This document shows positions 1 through 8,343 of a stretch of DNA of 44,543 nt, piece by piece. Where the stretch lies: the NCBI RefSeq assembly GCF_000729995.1, contig NZ_JNFG01000047.1, positions 1 through 44,543 on the forward strand, in the 5' to 3' direction. Position 1 is the first letter of the stretch. Each line of letters starts with the position of its first letter. Made by a program: the position numbers and the translations under genes. A model generated the notes under the pieces. It did not search any database, was not told the DNA's origin, and worked only from the letters and a program-made list of their open reading frames with translations. The DNA is from Caballeronia sordidicola. Lineage in GTDB: Bacteria; Pseudomonadota; Gammaproteobacteria; Burkholderiales; Burkholderiaceae.

Positions 1-45
1 TTTCTGCTCGTCCGTCAGATTTTTAAGGTTGGGCACAAATGTCAT
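1..45 (-). CDS. possible start of a truncated protein, cut by the window edge
   Basis: An open frame enters from the left edge on the minus strand and could encode about 12 to 15 N-terminal residues ending in NLTDEQK. Two starts are possible. The ATG at 45 has GGAG directly against it, too close for a ribosome binding site. The GTG at 36 has the same GGAG nine bases upstream, which is better placed. Too little is visible to name a family, and the frame may not be a gene. Confidence 0.25.
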   Translation of the reverse strand, partial: MTFVPNLKNLTDEQK

Positions 46-381
46 CTCCGAATCATGCCGAGCTTCGCAGCAGTTTACAAGTGCTGACTAGTTACGTCCA
101 AAGCGACAAAGAAACGAAGCAAAGAAAACGCTTTCAGAACGAGGGCTCATAAGTTGACCCAGCGTGCAGTTTCCAAGTTTTTGGCACCCCAAAAGCACGG
201 TGCTCGCAAGAGCGACGGATGTGTGAAACCCTCCTTCTCCGAACACGGATACCCACACGCTTCGCCACCAGTGACTGAACCTGCCCATGGGGCACCCCGC
301 GCTATCCGCGGACAACCACTCTTCATGAGCATGTGAATGCGCCATGCCTCTTTTGGCTTGCCCCGGCCGCTCGCTTTGTAG
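46..381. other. non-coding stretch, possible dispersed Burkholderiaceae repeat
   Basis: No frame here has a ribosome binding site or a recognisable domain. The stretch resembles, from memory only, a short repetitive sequence that turns up often in Burkholderia genomes and yields spurious hypothetical ORFs. An A-rich segment at about 111-139 and the downstream 140-340 stretch are the parts that look like it. A genome-wide self-search would settle whether it is repeated. Confidence 0.3.
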
Positions 382-1299
382 TCACGCCTTTTTCGGTTTC
401 ACGCCGGACGTCGACCAAGTCGCAAGTGCTACGCCTGCCACCGCAAACACCATTGCTCCCCATGCAAGCGGTGGCATCACTTCCTTCAATAACAACGACG
501 AGAGCGCTGCGGCTACCGGTGGAATAAAGAAGAACAAGGACGCGATCTTCGATGCCTGCCCCGCTCGAACCAACGCAAGCAACAACGTGATCGCAATCAG
601 CGAGTTGCCAATCACGAGATAACCGAGCGCAGCGATAAACGCCCCGGTCCAGTGCACATGAACGTCTTCCAGCAGCAACGCCAGGGGCGCGCAGAACACC
701 AGGCCGATTGCGTACTGGATCAGGTTTGCCGTCACCGGATGTTGCCCCACACCGAACCGCTTTTCATAAAGCAAAGCCGCCGTCATTCCAACCAATGCGC
801 CTATCGCGAGCAGCAGACCCGACATCGAATGCACCGACAGACTCGATCTGGCAACAATAACGCCCGTTGCACCAATCAGCCCAAGCGCCAACCCCAGCCA
901 TTGCCGAGCACCCACCCGCTCGCCTACGAGTCGCGGTGCCAGCGCAGCCACCAGCACCGGCTGCAGCGACACGATGACCGCCACCACGCCCGCTGACGCC
1001 CCCGCTTTGAAGGCGAGGTAACTCAGGCCGAAGTAGACAACTTGCACGAGGAACCCGACCACACACGCGTGTACCCAGTCCGCTCCACTCTTTGGCAACG
1101 CAGGTTTCATGATGATGAAAAGCGGGATGAGCAGGCAAATGGAGCATCCATAGCGCAGCGCCAGCAAGGTCAGCGGTGGCGCATATTCGACCGCGATTTT
1201 CGCTACGGAAAAGCCCCCCGACCAGAGCAGGACAAAAGCCATCTTCGCGGCGAAAGACTTGAGGCTTGCATGTTGCGTTGAAGCATTGGCTTGCAGCAT
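382..1299 (-). CDS. EamA/DMT-family inner-membrane exporter
   Basis: A 305-residue hydrophobic protein of the drug/metabolite transporter superfamily with two EamA repeats of five helices each, ten predicted membrane segments in all, and a basic KPKKA tail in the cytoplasm. The first repeat starts near MAFVLLWSGGFSVAKIA, typical of the family. Members export amino acids, metabolites or dyes, and the substrate cannot be read from sequence. A longer frame starts at 1368, but the ATG at 1299 is preceded by AGGAAC at good spacing and removes a polar leader that family members lack. It stands alone, with no clear operon partner. Confidence 0.85.
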   Translation of the reverse strand: MLQANASTQHASLKSFAAKMAFVLLWSGGFSVAKIAVEYAPPLTLLALRYGCSICLLIPLFIIMKPALPKSGADWVHACVVGFLVQVVYFGLSYLAFKAGASAGVVAVIVSLQPVLVAALAPRLVGERVGARQWLGLALGLIGATGVIVARSSLSVHSMSGLLLAIGALVGMTAALLYEKRFGVGQHPVTANLIQYAIGLVFCAPLALLLEDVHVHWTGAFIAALGYLVIGNSLIAITLLLALVRAGQASKIASLFFFIPPVAAALSSLLLKEVMPPLAWGAMVFAVAGVALATWSTSGVKPKKA

Positions 1300-1520
1300 T
1301 GTTCCTGGCTCGAGTTGTTCTGCAATCCCGCGTTGCACGGGAAGCGTTCTTGTCGATGCTTCAGGCACCCACGGAAGCGGGCGCCTGATCGGGAAAATGA
1401 TTTTTCAACGCGGGTGGCGTGGGCACAGGCGACGGGAAACTCGCGATGTTTCTACCGTCGCCGGCGCGTTGCCGCCGGCGCAGAGATGTGCCGTTGCCAG
1501 AGGCCGGCGACCAATTGAGG

Positions 1521-2387
1521 CTAACCGCCGCGCGGCTGCTGATTGTTCTCACCGCCGCGACCGCCTTGTCCTCCGCCACCGTGGCTGCCACCGTTGCCCC
1601 CTCCGCCGCCTTGACCGGGTGGTGGTCCTGAAGGGCGTCCACCGCCGCCTTGGCCCGGAGGGCGACCGCCGCCGCCATGACCCGGCTGTGGTCCGGGAGG
1701 ACGCCCACCCGCACCTTGACCCGGCTGTGGTCCGGGAGGACGCCCACCCGCACCTTGGCCCGGCTGTGGTCCGGGAGGACGCCCACCCGCACCTTGGCCC
1801 GGCTGTGGTCCGGGGGGACGCCCACCCGCACCTTGGCCCGGCTGTGGTCCGGGGGGACGCCCACCCGCACCTTGGCCCGGCTGTACTCCAGGAGGACGCC
1901 CGCTGCCATGACCCGGCTGCGGTCCCTGTGGAGGACGTCCGCCATAACCGGGCGGACGACCGGGACCGGGCCCGGGAGGCGGTCGATTGGCCCAGTGCGA
2001 TTGCTGGTTATACCAAGGGCGACCGCGGTAATAATTGCCCCAGTACGAACCGATCGAAAACGTCACGATAGGAAAGCCGATCGTGGTTCCGTAAGTCAGG
2101 ATCGGTACATTGCCACCCTGATACGGATAGCTGAGGCGCCCCGCGTAGACCCAGCCGCGCAAGTTGGGCACCACCACGTCGCACCATGTGTAGCCGCTGA
2201 TGCAACCCATGACCGTGACGGGCACGCCGCTCGGCAACTGAGTCACGATCGGGTAATCACCCGCCGGCCCGGCGCGCATGTTGACCGGGCTGTTCGTGTA
2301 CGCCTGCTGCTGCGCGAACGTCACGCCGGGCAGTGCCAGCAACCCTGCAAATCCGACACAACCCCATTGAAGCAATTGTTTTCGCAT
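1521..2387 (-). CDS. exported SH3-domain protein with proline/glycine repeat tail
   Basis: A 288-residue secreted or envelope protein. Residues 1 to about 25 form a signal peptide with likely cleavage at VTFA|QQQ. Residues 28 to 85 look like a bacterial SH3 (SH3_3) domain, with the NMRAGPAGDYPIVTQLPSG pattern and a GWVYAGRL ending. A short aromatic linker (YWGNYYRGRPWY) follows. The C-terminal half is low complexity and built on a 13-residue unit, GQGAGGRPPGPQP, repeated about five times and flanked by decayed copies. Bacterial SH3 domains often bind peptidoglycan, so a cell-wall location is likely but unproven. The ATG at 2387 was chosen because it begins the signal peptide; the frame upstream is not protein-like. 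It is divergent from the GNAT gene at 2658. Confidence 0.8.
   Translation of the reverse strand: MRKQLLQWGCVGFAGLLALPGVTFAQQQAYTNSPVNMRAGPAGDYPIVTQLPSGVPVTVMGCISGYTWCDVVVPNLRGWVYAGRLSYPYQGGNVPILTYGTTIGFPIVTFSIGSYWGNYYRGRPWYNQQSHWANRPPPGPGPGRPPGYGGRPPQGPQPGHGSGRPPGVQPGQGAGGRPPGPQPGQGAGGRPPGPQPGQGAGGRPPGPQPGQGAGGRPPGPQPGQGAGGRPPGPQPGHGGGGRPPGQGGGGRPSGPPPGQGGGGGNGGSHGGGGQGGRGGENNQQPRGG
1681..1875. repeat. 39-bp tandem repeat, five near-identical copies, inside the SH3 gene
   Basis: Five head-to-tail 39-bp units begin at 1681, 1720, 1759, 1798 and 1837. They differ at only a few positions, for example GGGAGG against GGGGGG. More diverged units continue on both sides. Because 39 is a multiple of three, gain or loss of a copy keeps the reading frame and changes only the length of the proline/glycine tail. 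The near identity of the units points to recent expansion or ongoing homogenisation. Confidence 0.95.
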
Positions 2388-2657
2388 ATGGCCTCTCGTC
2401 GTGGGAGTGCAGCGCCCGGTGCTTATCGGTGAGCGTCCCCGTGACGGCGTCGTCAACCCGGAAATCCCGGCAACCGGACGTATTAAGCAAGTATGGAGTT
2501 CGCTCTCCATGGAGTCTATGCGGGTGAAACCTGCCGGAAGAGGAAATTTGGATAAACTCGAATCGGCCTCTGATGATCCGCTGCGTGCGGGGTCCGCTCA
2601 ATAACAACCATCGCAGCAGGAAAGCAGCAGGAAACGCGCCGCAGACGCAGGAAGACG

Positions 2658-3137
2658 ATGACACCTGACATCACGATTACGCGCATTGCCGCAATGTCGC
2701 CCGACGTGGAAGCGCTTGAAGGGTTGGCCGCGTCCGAAGGCTTCAACTTCATGACACGGTTACTTGCCGAATGGCGAAGCGGGGCGAACCGGTTCGACAA
2801 GCCCGGGGAGTGTCTGCTCGGCGCGTTTGAAGGGGGCCGAATGATCGGGATTGGCGGCCTCACGATCGATCCTTATCTTCCGGCGGGCGATGCCGGGAGA
2901 TTGCGGCGCCTGTACGTAGCCCCTTCCGCGCGGCGGCGCGGGATTGGCGCCGCGCTGGTCGACGCGCTTCTCCAGCATGCATCGGGACGGTTCCGGCTCG
3001 TCCGTTTGACGACTGATACGCGAGCCGGCGCCGACTTCTATCTGCGATGCGGTTTTTCTCAAGTAGACGATGACTCTGCCACGCATGCGAAGCAGGGTCC
3101 GGATGCTCTTGCCAAGAGGGGCGAGTGCTTGGATTGA
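2658..3137 (+). CDS. GNAT-family N-acetyltransferase
   Basis: A 159-residue single-domain GNAT protein. The acetyl-CoA pyrophosphate-binding loop is visible as RRLYVAPSARRRGIGAALVD at about residues 83-102, after a beta strand GGRMIGIGGLTI. A C-terminal TDTRAGADFYLRCGF segment corresponds to the last conserved motif. GNATs transfer an acetyl group to an amine on a small molecule, peptide or antibiotic; the acceptor is not predictable. It is divergent from the SH3 protein gene and 71 bases upstream of the peptidase E gene on the same strand, so the two may be co-transcribed. Confidence 0.85.
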   Translation: MTPDITITRIAAMSPDVEALEGLAASEGFNFMTRLLAEWRSGANRFDKPGECLLGAFEGGRMIGIGGLTIDPYLPAGDAGRLRRLYVAPSARRRGIGAALVDALLQHASGRFRLVRLTTDTRAGADFYLRCGFSQVDDDSATHAKQGPDALAKRGECLD

Positions 3138-3208
3138 GTGTGGATAACCTGCTTCGTCGTCGACGGCTGCTATGATTTTCGCGTCAAGATCGCATACAGG
3201 ACCATTCT

Positions 3209-3937
3209 ATGCAGCGCATTCTCGCGGTGGGCGGTGGCGGTTTCATGATGGAAGACGACCCGTCTCCCATCGACGCCTATATCCGTAACTTGACCGGCAA
3301 ACAGCGCCCTCGCATCTGTTTTATACCGACTGCAAGCGGTGACCTGCCCGCGCACATCGACAAGTTCTATCGCACCTACGAGCATCTTGGATGCGAGCCT
3401 TCGCACCTCTGTTTTTTTCGGCAAGCCGATCGCAACGCGATACCGCTCTCGGAGCTCGGTGCGCGCCTGCTCGAACAAGACGCTGTTTTCGTGGGTGGCG
3501 GCAACACGAAGTCCCTGCTTGCGGTCTGGCGCGAGTGGCAACTGGACCGGATTCTGCGCGAAGCGGCGGAACGCGGAATCCTGTTGTCCGGAATGAGTGC
3601 GGGGGCAATCTGCTGGTTCGAAGCAGGGCTGACGGATTCGTTTGGCGGTTCGCTTTATCGGCCTCTTCAGTGCCTTGGACTATTGCCCGGCGGGTGCAGT
3701 GTCCACCACGGTGGTGACGCGAATCGACGACCGTCGCTGGACGCAGCGCTACGATCCGGAACCATTCCTGCGTCAATCGCAATCGATGATTTCGCGGCCG
3801 CTTTTTATGAGGGAAATGCCCTTCAACAAGTGGTTTCCTGGCGGCCCGGGGCGACCGCCCGTCACGTAGCGTTCGAAGACGGACGCTTGCACGAGACAAC
3901 GCTGGACGCCGTGTCGCTAAGACAAGCTGGCAAGTAG
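3209..3937 (+). CDS. peptidase E-like protein (S51 family)
   Basis: A 242-residue cytoplasmic protein of the class I glutamine-amidotransferase-like fold, family S51 (dipeptidase E and cyanophycinase relatives). The nucleophile elbow GMSAGA places the catalytic serine at residue 130, and the upstream FVGGGNTKSLL motif (94-104) is the characteristic family loop. PepE hydrolyses Asp-X dipeptides. This branch, starting MQRILAVGGGGF, is common in soil bacteria and its true substrate is less certain. It lies between two GNAT genes, with no pathway evident. Confidence 0.85.
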   Translation: MQRILAVGGGGFMMEDDPSPIDAYIRNLTGKQRPRICFIPTASGDLPAHIDKFYRTYEHLGCEPSHLCFFRQADRNAIPLSELGARLLEQDAVFVGGGNTKSLLAVWREWQLDRILREAAERGILLSGMSAGAICWFEAGLTDSFGGSLYRPLQCLGLLPGGCSVHHGGDANRRPSLDAALRSGTIPASIAIDDFAAAFYEGNALQQVVSWRPGATARHVAFEDGRLHETTLDAVSLRQAGK

Positions 3938-4035
3938 AAGAGCGCCGCGGCCATGGAGGCCCTAATCGCCGCTTGGCGCAGCCAATAAGCCCTGCCGGCG
4001 TTGCGGTCCCAACCAACATCAACAAGGAACTCGCC

Positions 4036-4581
4036 ATGCTGGTTGGAATACGCGAGGCCACGGTCGAAGACGCGCGGGCTATCGCCACGATCCACGTGGA
4101 CTCATGGCAGGCTGCGTATCGGGGAATCTTGCCCGAGACCTATCTGGCGAATCTGGCCGTGGCGCAGCGTGGCGAGGCATGGCGCAAGTCGCTCATCGCG
4201 GGAAGGCCCCGGGTGCTGGTCGCTCACGCCCATGCTCATTCCGAAACCGCCGACGCCGCTGAAACAATTCTCGGCTGGGTCGCATTCGGCGACTCTCGGG
4301 ACGGGGACAAGGATCATCGCTGGGGCGAAGTGGAGACGCTTTACATCGCGCCGGCTTTCTGGCGCAAAGGCATCGGCCGCCGACTGATCGATGCTGCACG
4401 ACACGCGCTGCAGTCCGCCGGATACACGAACGTCGCCCTGTGGGTGCTGCTGGACAATCGTCGCGCGCGTGCCTTTTATAAACGAAGCGGCCTCGTCTGC
4501 GATAACTCCAGCAGAGGCGTTCAACTCGGTGGCAAGTGGTTGACCGAGATTCGATACTGTTGCGCTCTCAGCGGGACCTGA
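4036..4581 (+). CDS. GNAT-family N-acetyltransferase
   Basis: A 181-residue GNAT protein. It starts with the IREATVEDARAIATIHVDSW pattern seen in many bacterial acetyltransferases. The acetyl-CoA loop is IAPAFWRKGIGRRLIDAA at about 109-126, and the final motif is NRRARAFYKRSGL. The start at 4036 is chosen because AAGGAA lies six bases upstream; an in-frame ATG at 3973 would add 21 residues unrelated to the domain. It lies 98 bases after the peptidase E gene and 60 bases before the TfoX-domain gene, all on one strand. The acceptor is unknown. Confidence 0.85.
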   Translation: MLVGIREATVEDARAIATIHVDSWQAAYRGILPETYLANLAVAQRGEAWRKSLIAGRPRVLVAHAHAHSETADAAETILGWVAFGDSRDGDKDHRWGEVETLYIAPAFWRKGIGRRLIDAARHALQSAGYTNVALWVLLDNRRARAFYKRSGLVCDNSSRGVQLGGKWLTEIRYCCALSGT

Positions 4582-4641
4582 GCAACCGCTTCATCGCGTG
4601 GTTGGCGCGGGCGGCAGATCCCTAACAAACAGGAAAGCAGC

Positions 4642-4971
4642 GTGGCACGCGATAAAGGTCTGGAAGAAGTATTGGCCGACGAGCTGAGGACCGAGCCGGG
4701 CATAACAGAAAAGGCGATGTTCGGCGGATGGGCATGGCTCGTGAACGGCAACCTTCTGTGCGGTGCTCGAGACGGCGGCATGCTGGTACGCCTCGGCAAG
4801 GATCGGGATGCCTGGGCACTTAAAATACCCGGCATCATTCCAATGACTTCGCGTGGCCGGCGAATGCAAGGCTGGGTCTGGGCGGCTTCGGAAGCTTATG
4901 GTAACGACGCGCTCCGCCACAAGTTGATGGACGCCGCGCTCGAATTCGCCCGATCGCTTCCGGGCAAGTAG
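4642..4971 (+). CDS. TfoX/Sxy N-terminal domain protein
   Basis: A 109-residue protein consisting of one TfoX N-terminal domain, recognised by the KAMFGGWAWLVNGNLLCGAR pattern at about residues 25-44 and the following MLVRLG strand. In Haemophilus and E. coli, TfoX/Sxy activates competence genes together with CRP. This stand-alone domain lacks the TfoX C-terminal part, and such proteins are widespread with no fixed role. Translation starts at GTG, with AGGAAAG eight to nine bases upstream. A role in competence should not be assumed. Confidence 0.8.
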   Translation: MARDKGLEEVLADELRTEPGITEKAMFGGWAWLVNGNLLCGARDGGMLVRLGKDRDAWALKIPGIIPMTSRGRRMQGWVWAASEAYGNDALRHKLMDAALEFARSLPGK

Positions 4972-5095
4972 ATCGGGGTTTTATGCATTCGGCCAAGAGG
5001 GAAATGGACCACATCCCGTAGCAAAACAATTTGACGCAACAAAGCATGAAGGGAAGTCATACAATCCTGTGCATGTATTCCAGAGAAGATCACGC

Positions 5096-5818
5096 ATGCA
5101 AGCCGACAACCGACTCCCCCGATATCAACGCCTGCGCGACGAGCTTGCGTCGAAGATAGCCGCGCGCCGCTGGCAACCCGGCGAAGCGATTCCCACAGAG
5201 CAGGAACTTGCCCAGAGCTTCGACCTCGCGGTAGGGACCGTACGCAAGGCGATCGACTTGCTGGTTGCTGAAGGACTGCTCGAACGCTACCAGGGTCGAG
5301 GCACCTTCGTCCGGCGCGCGAGTTTCGATGGTTCGCTGTTCCGGTTCTTCCGCTTCCAGAGCAAGACCGGCGAACGGCGAATTCCTAAGAGCCAAATCCT
5401 GAAACGCAGCGTGGTGGAGGCACCGGCCGCCGTCGCGGCCACGCTGCAGATCGCGCCCGGCGCCAACGTGATCCAGATGGCGCGGCTACGGCTTATCGAG
5501 GAGGCGCCGGTGCTGACCGAGGACATCTGGCTGCCGCTCGACCGCTTCGCGGCGTTCGCCGACCTGCCGCTCGACTCCATCGGCGACCTGCTTTATCCGG
5601 TCTATGAAGCGAAATGCAATCAGGTCGTGGCGTCGGCTACGGAGACCCTGACGGTCGAAGCGGCAAGCCTGAAGCACGCAAAGCTGCTGGGCATAGAGAA
5701 GGGCACACCGATCGTGGTGATCGAACGGCTGGCCTATGGATACGATCGCCATCCACTCGAATGGCGTCGCTCGCGCGGCCCGGCGAGCCAGTTCCTGTAT
5801 CAATCGGAAATCCGCTGA
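5096..5818 (+). CDS. GntR-family regulator, HutC/UTRA subfamily
   Basis: A 240-residue transcription factor. Residues 8-72 form a GntR winged helix (PTEQELAQSFDLAVGTVRKA, then GLLERYQGRGTFV). Residues of about 90-235 form a UTRA effector domain, including the PVLTEDIWLPL strand typical of ligand-binding HutC proteins. It is convergent with the chemoreceptor gene and sits at the edge of a unit containing a chemoreceptor, an amidohydrolase and an MFS carrier, so it is the nearest candidate regulator for them. The ATG at 5096 was preferred over 5069 because AGAGAAG precedes it and the domain starts just after. The palindromes in that unit do not match the usual HutC GTNTANAC core, so the link is tentative. 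Confidence 0.85.
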   Translation: MQADNRLPRYQRLRDELASKIAARRWQPGEAIPTEQELAQSFDLAVGTVRKAIDLLVAEGLLERYQGRGTFVRRASFDGSLFRFFRFQSKTGERRIPKSQILKRSVVEAPAAVAATLQIAPGANVIQMARLRLIEEAPVLTEDIWLPLDRFAAFADLPLDSIGDLLYPVYEAKCNQVVASATETLTVEAASLKHAKLLGIEKGTPIVVIERLAYGYDRHPLEWRRSRGPASQFLYQSEIR

Positions 5819-5829
5819 ACCACGCGCGA

Positions 5830-5851
5830 GGAAGCCTGTTCAGGCACTTCC
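5830..5851. terminator. possible bidirectional hairpin between convergent genes
   Basis: GGAAG-CCTG, a TT loop, then CAGG and CTTCC with a two-base bulge, lying between the stop of the GntR gene and the stop of the chemoreceptor gene. There is no U tract on either strand, so it may be only a structured spacer. Confidence 0.3.
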
Positions 5852-5855
5852 GTGC

Positions 5856-7412
5856 TCATTGGCTCACGCTGAAAATCGCGAGCGCGTCTTTCAACGACTT
5901 CGCCTGATCTTCCAGGGATTGCGCGGCCGCGGCGGCCTCTTCCACCAGCGCTGCGTTCTGCTGCGTGACCTCGTCCATTTGCGTGACCGCGGTTGCGACC
6001 TGGCTGATGCCCCGGCTCTGCTCGCCGGATGCCGCCGAGATCTCGCTCATGATATCGGTCACGCGCTGCACGGCTTGCGTGATCTGCGTCATCGTCGTAC
6101 CCGCCTCTCCCACGAGCCCCGAGCCGGCATTCACCCGTTGCACCGATGTATCGATCAAATCCTTGATCTCTTTTGCCGCACTTGACGAACGTTGCGCGAG
6201 GCTGCGCACTTCGCCCGCCACGACCGCAAAACCGCGGCCTTGCTCACCGGCGCGCGCAGCTTCCACCGCCGCGTTGAGCGCCAGGATGTTGGTCTGGAAT
6301 GCAATCCCTTCGATGATCGTAATGATGTCTGCGATCTTCGCCGAACTCTGTGAGATATCGGCCATGGTCGATATCACGTTGTTGACCACCGTGCTCCCAT
6401 GACTCGCTATTGTCGACGCGCTCGCGGCAAGCGTGGTCGCCTGGCTGGCGTTGTCCGCGTTGCGTTGGACGGTGCCGCTGATCTGTTCCATGCTCGCCGC
6501 CGTTTCCTGCAGCGATGCAGCTTGCTGCTCGGTGCGCGCCGACAAGTCGGTGTTGCCCGATGCGATCTCGCCGGCGGCAACGGTAATGGATTCCGCTGAG
6601 TGGCGGATGTGCCGCACGGTCGTCGCGAGCTCCATCTGCATGCGGCGCAACGCGCCCTGCAACTTGCCAATTTCGTTGTCGCTTTCCACGACGATCGCTG
6701 TACGCAGATCGCCGCCGGCGATGCGCTCGAAGTCGGCGGCCATCGCCGTGATCGGCTTCACGACCAGACGCGTCAACGCAATCCTCACGCTGATGCCTAT
6801 CACCAGCGCCAGCAGTGCGCAGGCGACGAGTACTGTATTCACGATGCTTGCGGTCGTTTCCGCTGCTTCGAAACGCTGCTGGGCACGCGACGACACATAC
6901 GCGAGCAACGGCTGGGAAAGCTGATCGAACTGGTTGTAGAGCGGACTGCTGAACTGCATCTGTGTACGTTTGTATGCATCGAAGTCTTTTGCTTCGAGCG
7001 CGTCGAACTCCGGCGTGATGCCTTTTTGCATCATCACGGCGTGCTTGGCGGCGGCGTCGGTAATGAGCGCTTGCGCGTCGCCCGAGACTGGCAACGCGGC
7101 GAACGCATCCCACTGCTTTTGCGACTCATTGCAATATTCGTGAGCCGTGGCCAGTTGTTTTGCGGCGGCGTCGGCCTTGTTGTCCTCAATCAGCGATTCA
7201 TACCGGTTCTTCGCAGAGCGGCAACGCAACAGCAATTCGGAACTGCGGGTCAGCGCACTGCTCCCGGCCAGATCGTGCTCGTACATGCCGCTTAGCGCGT
7301 GGTTGGCGCGGCCCAGCGAAACAAACGCACAGGTTCCGACAACGAGTACCAACAGGACAAACACGCTTGTCGCAAGGGTCAAGCCTGTCTTGATTGAAAG
7401 ATTTTTAAACAC
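5856..7412 (-). CDS. methyl-accepting chemotaxis protein
   Basis: A 518-residue transmembrane chemoreceptor. Membrane segment one is at about 10-30. A periplasmic four-helix-bundle-like sensor covers 35-190, segment two 190-210, a HAMP domain 212-265, and the methylation helices and signalling tip the rest. The tip hairpin is clear (AFQTNILALNAAVEAARAGE), so it should engage CheA and CheW. It ends AIFSVSQ without the CheR-binding pentapeptide found on Tar/Tsr. Translation starts at a GTG with GAGG about ten bases upstream. An AT-rich palindrome 24 bases upstream of the start is shared with the carrier operon next door, suggesting co-regulation and a receptor for the same compound. Confidence 0.92.
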   Translation of the reverse strand: MFKNLSIKTGLTLATSVFVLLVLVVGTCAFVSLGRANHALSGMYEHDLAGSSALTRSSELLLRCRSAKNRYESLIEDNKADAAAKQLATAHEYCNESQKQWDAFAALPVSGDAQALITDAAAKHAVMMQKGITPEFDALEAKDFDAYKRTQMQFSSPLYNQFDQLSQPLLAYVSSRAQQRFEAAETTASIVNTVLVACALLALVIGISVRIALTRLVVKPITAMAADFERIAGGDLRTAIVVESDNEIGKLQGALRRMQMELATTVRHIRHSAESITVAAGEIASGNTDLSARTEQQAASLQETAASMEQISGTVQRNADNASQATTLAASASTIASHGSTVVNNVISTMADISQSSAKIADIITIIEGIAFQTNILALNAAVEAARAGEQGRGFAVVAGEVRSLAQRSSSAAKEIKDLIDTSVQRVNAGSGLVGEAGTTMTQITQAVQRVTDIMSEISAASGEQSRGISQVATAVTQMDEVTQQNAALVEEAAAAAQSLEDQAKSLKDALAIFSVSQ

Positions 7413-7435
7413 TGTCCGTCGACCTCATTGATATG

Positions 7436-7449
7436 AACATATATATGTT
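7436..7449. promoter_or_regulatory. palindrome AACATATATATGTT upstream of the chemoreceptor (copy 1)
   Basis: A perfect 14-bp palindrome centred about 30 bases upstream of the chemoreceptor start. The same core sits in front of the MFS carrier at 9672-9687 and I see no other copy in the window. Location and symmetry suggest a dimeric regulator's operator overlapping a promoter, though an AT-rich -10 element by itself could produce part of the pattern. Confidence 0.6.
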
Positions 7450-7503
7450 TAACGGATCCGACGCGGAAGACTTGAGGGTTTTTCCTTGTTTCCGACGAGT
7501 GGC

Positions 7504-8337
7504 CTAGCGAAAGTGGAACAGCTCTGCGGGCGTATCGATTAACAAAGCCTGTCGATGTGACTCATCGGTGACAAGGCGATATAGGTCGTGCAGCGCGTGC
7601 CGTGGGTTGCAGACGTGTTCGAACTGGGTATGCGGCCAGTCGGTGCCCCAGAGCAGCCGATCGACGCCGAATGCGGGCAACAATTCGGACCATGCGTTCG
7701 CGCTCGTGGCGAAGGTCGCTTCGGGATTCGCCGGTTTCGCGCTCACCCTGTACCCCGCAGATATTTTGACCCACACGCGCCGTGTCTGGCCCAGCGAGGT
7801 CAGGTAAGCGAAGCCGGGGTCGCCGATGCCGAGCGCGGGATCAAAACGCCCGAAATGATCGATCACGATCCGCACGCCGCTGGTAAGCAACGCGGGCGCG
7901 ACTTGGTTCAAGCGCCCGGCGTCGATCTGCATTTCAAGGTGCCAGTCGAGCGCGGCCATGCGCGACAGCAGCGCGCTCCAGTGTTGATCGGTGAAATCGG
8001 GGAGTTGGGTACCGATCAGGTTTGCGCGGATTCCCACGACACCTCGCGCATGCCAGTCGTCGATAAACCCAAGCGCGTTGACCGGATCAGCCATGACGAC
8101 GCCGCGCAACTGTTGTGGATGCGCATCGAGGCAGGCGAGCAGATAGCTGTTGTCGAAGCCGAGGAAGCTGGGCTGGATCAGCACGCCATGCGACATCCCG
8201 ATGCTGGCAAGCATAGCCCGATAATGCTGGAGCGTGGCGTCGTAGGCCGGTGCATAACGCCGGCCAATAGCAAGCGGCAAGTCCCGCGTGAAGACGTGGG
8301 CGTGCGAATCTATACCGGTAACGAGACCGTCAGTCAT
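7504..8337 (-). CDS. amidohydrolase-family TIM-barrel hydrolase
   Basis: A 277-residue enzyme of the amidohydrolase 2 family (COG3618 type, related to 2-pyrone-4,6-dicarboxylate lactonase LigI). The N-terminal IDSHAHVF supplies the paired metal or substrate histidines, RIVIDHFGRFD the later conserved histidine, and LLWGTDWPH the C-terminal Asp. The family hydrolyses lactones and related acids from aromatic or sugar breakdown. The gene follows the MFS carrier with a six-base gap, so they form one operon that takes up and opens an acidic or lactone substrate. The exact compound is unknown. Confidence 0.85.
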   Translation of the reverse strand: MTDGLVTGIDSHAHVFTRDLPLAIGRRYAPAYDATLQHYRAMLASIGMSHGVLIQPSFLGFDNSYLLACLDAHPQQLRGVVMADPVNALGFIDDWHARGVVGIRANLIGTQLPDFTDQHWSALLSRMAALDWHLEMQIDAGRLNQVAPALLTSGVRIVIDHFGRFDPALGIGDPGFAYLTSLGQTRRVWVKISAGYRVSAKPANPEATFATSANAWSELLPAFGVDRLLWGTDWPHTQFEHVCNPRHALHDLYRLVTDESHRQALLIDTPAELFHFR

Positions 8338-8343
8338 AAGGAT

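Noticed and set aside
88..345. 85-codon minus-strand frame at the left end
   Set aside because: Looks like a frame within a dispersed repeat; no ribosome binding site or domain.
1681..1875. CRISPR-like spacing of repeats
   Set aside because: The 39-bp units are head to tail without spacers and encode protein.
1259..2071. Long plus-strand open frame over the proline/glycine repeat gene
   Set aside because: It is the shadow of the 39-bp repeats: Arg/His/Asp-rich, no domain, no ribosome binding site, while the minus strand has a signal peptide and SH3 domain.
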